A DNA stretch of 64,000 nt from an uncultured Alphaproteobacteria bacterium. GTDB lineage: Bacteria > Pseudomonadota > Alphaproteobacteria > HIMB59 > GCA-002718135. Shown here one piece after another: positions 63,867 through 64,000 of the stretch. The position numbers and the translations under genes are program-made. Position 1 is the first letter of the stretch. Each line of letters starts with the position of its first letter. The notes beneath the pieces are model-generated. The model did no database searches. It was not told where the DNA came from and worked only from the letters and a program-made list of their open reading frames with translations. The stretch covers positions 275,115-339,114 of the forward strand of contig CACMYX010000002.1 of the NCBI GenBank assembly GCA_902618015.1, written 5' to 3'.

Positions 63867-64000
63867 TCGTTATTTCTTTTTGCAGATTTTCTAGCTCTTC
63901 TAATATTTTCTTCTTTTTCTCTAGCGCGTTTCAGACAAGGTTTTTCATAGTGTTTACGAAGTTTCATTTCTTTATATAAACCTTCACGCTGCATTTTCTT
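63863..64000 (-). CDS. rpsU: 30S ribosomal protein S21 (start beyond window)
   Basis: 45 residues up to the stop are visible; the N-terminus lies past the right edge. [17 protein letters not shown] followed by a run rich in Arg and Lys ([15 protein letters not shown]) is the C-terminal two-thirds of bacterial S21. The protein is very basic and binds 16S rRNA on the 30S platform, aiding mRNA selection. It is too short and cut off to be found by length alone; the motif makes the call. Confidence 0.93.
   Translation of the reverse strand, partial: KKMQREGLYKEMKLRKHYEKPCLKRAREKEENIRRARKSAKRNND

Noticed and set aside
1..64000. CRISPR arrays, insertion sequences, prophage, tRNA or rRNA genes
   Set aside because: None found by eye: gaps are all short, no regularly spaced repeats or transposase/integrase proteins are present. 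A dedicated RNA search was not possible.

Overview
The window is strongly AT-rich, very gene-dense DNA with no long gap: every non-coding stretch is under about 170 bases. I saw no rRNA, tRNA, CRISPR array, transposase or phage gene. The gene content fits a streamlined marine alphaproteobacterium of the SAR11 / HIMB59 / AEGEAN-169 kind. Supporting points are a three-gene pntAA-pntAB-pntB transhydrogenase, DUF1244 and TIGR03643 proteins, a dimethylglycine/sarcosine dehydrogenase-like flavoprotein, overlapping genes nearly everywhere, and a lean Asn/Lys/Ile-rich proteome. The lineage is an inference from gene content only.

Region by region: 1-2972 (+) is the tail of a ureide/amide hydrolase operon (aspartoacylase-family protein, PuuE-type allantoinase, M20 allantoate/carbamoyl amidohydrolase). 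2969-8221 (-) is a complete oligopeptide/dipeptide-type ABC importer with a fused double ATPase. 8365-11099 (-) holds an amidohydrolase and two short-chain dehydrogenases. 11239-14227 holds a DegT aminotransferase (+), a Gfo/Idh oxidoreductase and an EamA exporter (-). 14249-25394 (-) is one long operon: two peptide-type ABC ATPases, a cyclic amidohydrolase, an unrecognised protein, an aminotransferase, a prolidase-like amidohydrolase, a creatinase-like M24 protein, an Ldh2/AllD-type dehydrogenase and two tandem DUF4438 proteins. 25560-37357 (+) is the divergent arm: M32 carboxypeptidase, a second aminotransferase, VOC enzyme, epimerase, two Gfo/Idh enzymes, the binding protein and two permeases of a second peptide-type importer, an SDR and an M20 peptidase.

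The 14-37 kb section reads as one accessory catabolic island. The left arm has ATPases without permeases and the right arm has a binding protein and permeases without ATPases, so they probably form one transporter. Around it sit enzymes that hydrolyse C-N bonds (amidohydrolases, M24, M20, M32), transaminate and oxidise the products. I infer uptake and breakdown of peptide-like, ureide-like or cyclic amide compounds; the real substrate is unknown. Several enzyme families occur in both arms.

37381-64000 is mostly core genome: M24 peptidase, YqaA-like protein, rmuC, yajQ, LysE, GST, a TPR protein, AEC transporter, AsmA-like protein, methylated-glycine dehydrogenase, 3-hydroxyisobutyryl-CoA hydrolase, uvrB, a two-gene saccharopine pathway for lysine breakdown, TauE/SafE, aspartate aminotransferase, pyruvate kinase, acyl-CoA ligase, pepF, an ABC1 kinase, pntAA/AB/B and the 3' end of rpsU.

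Two architectural signals stand out. First, an exact 164-base direct repeat lies 11,280 bases apart, each copy ending exactly at the stop codon of an ABC ATPase gene. Second, seven of eight convergent gene pairs overlap by exactly 4 or 8 bases through their stop codons.
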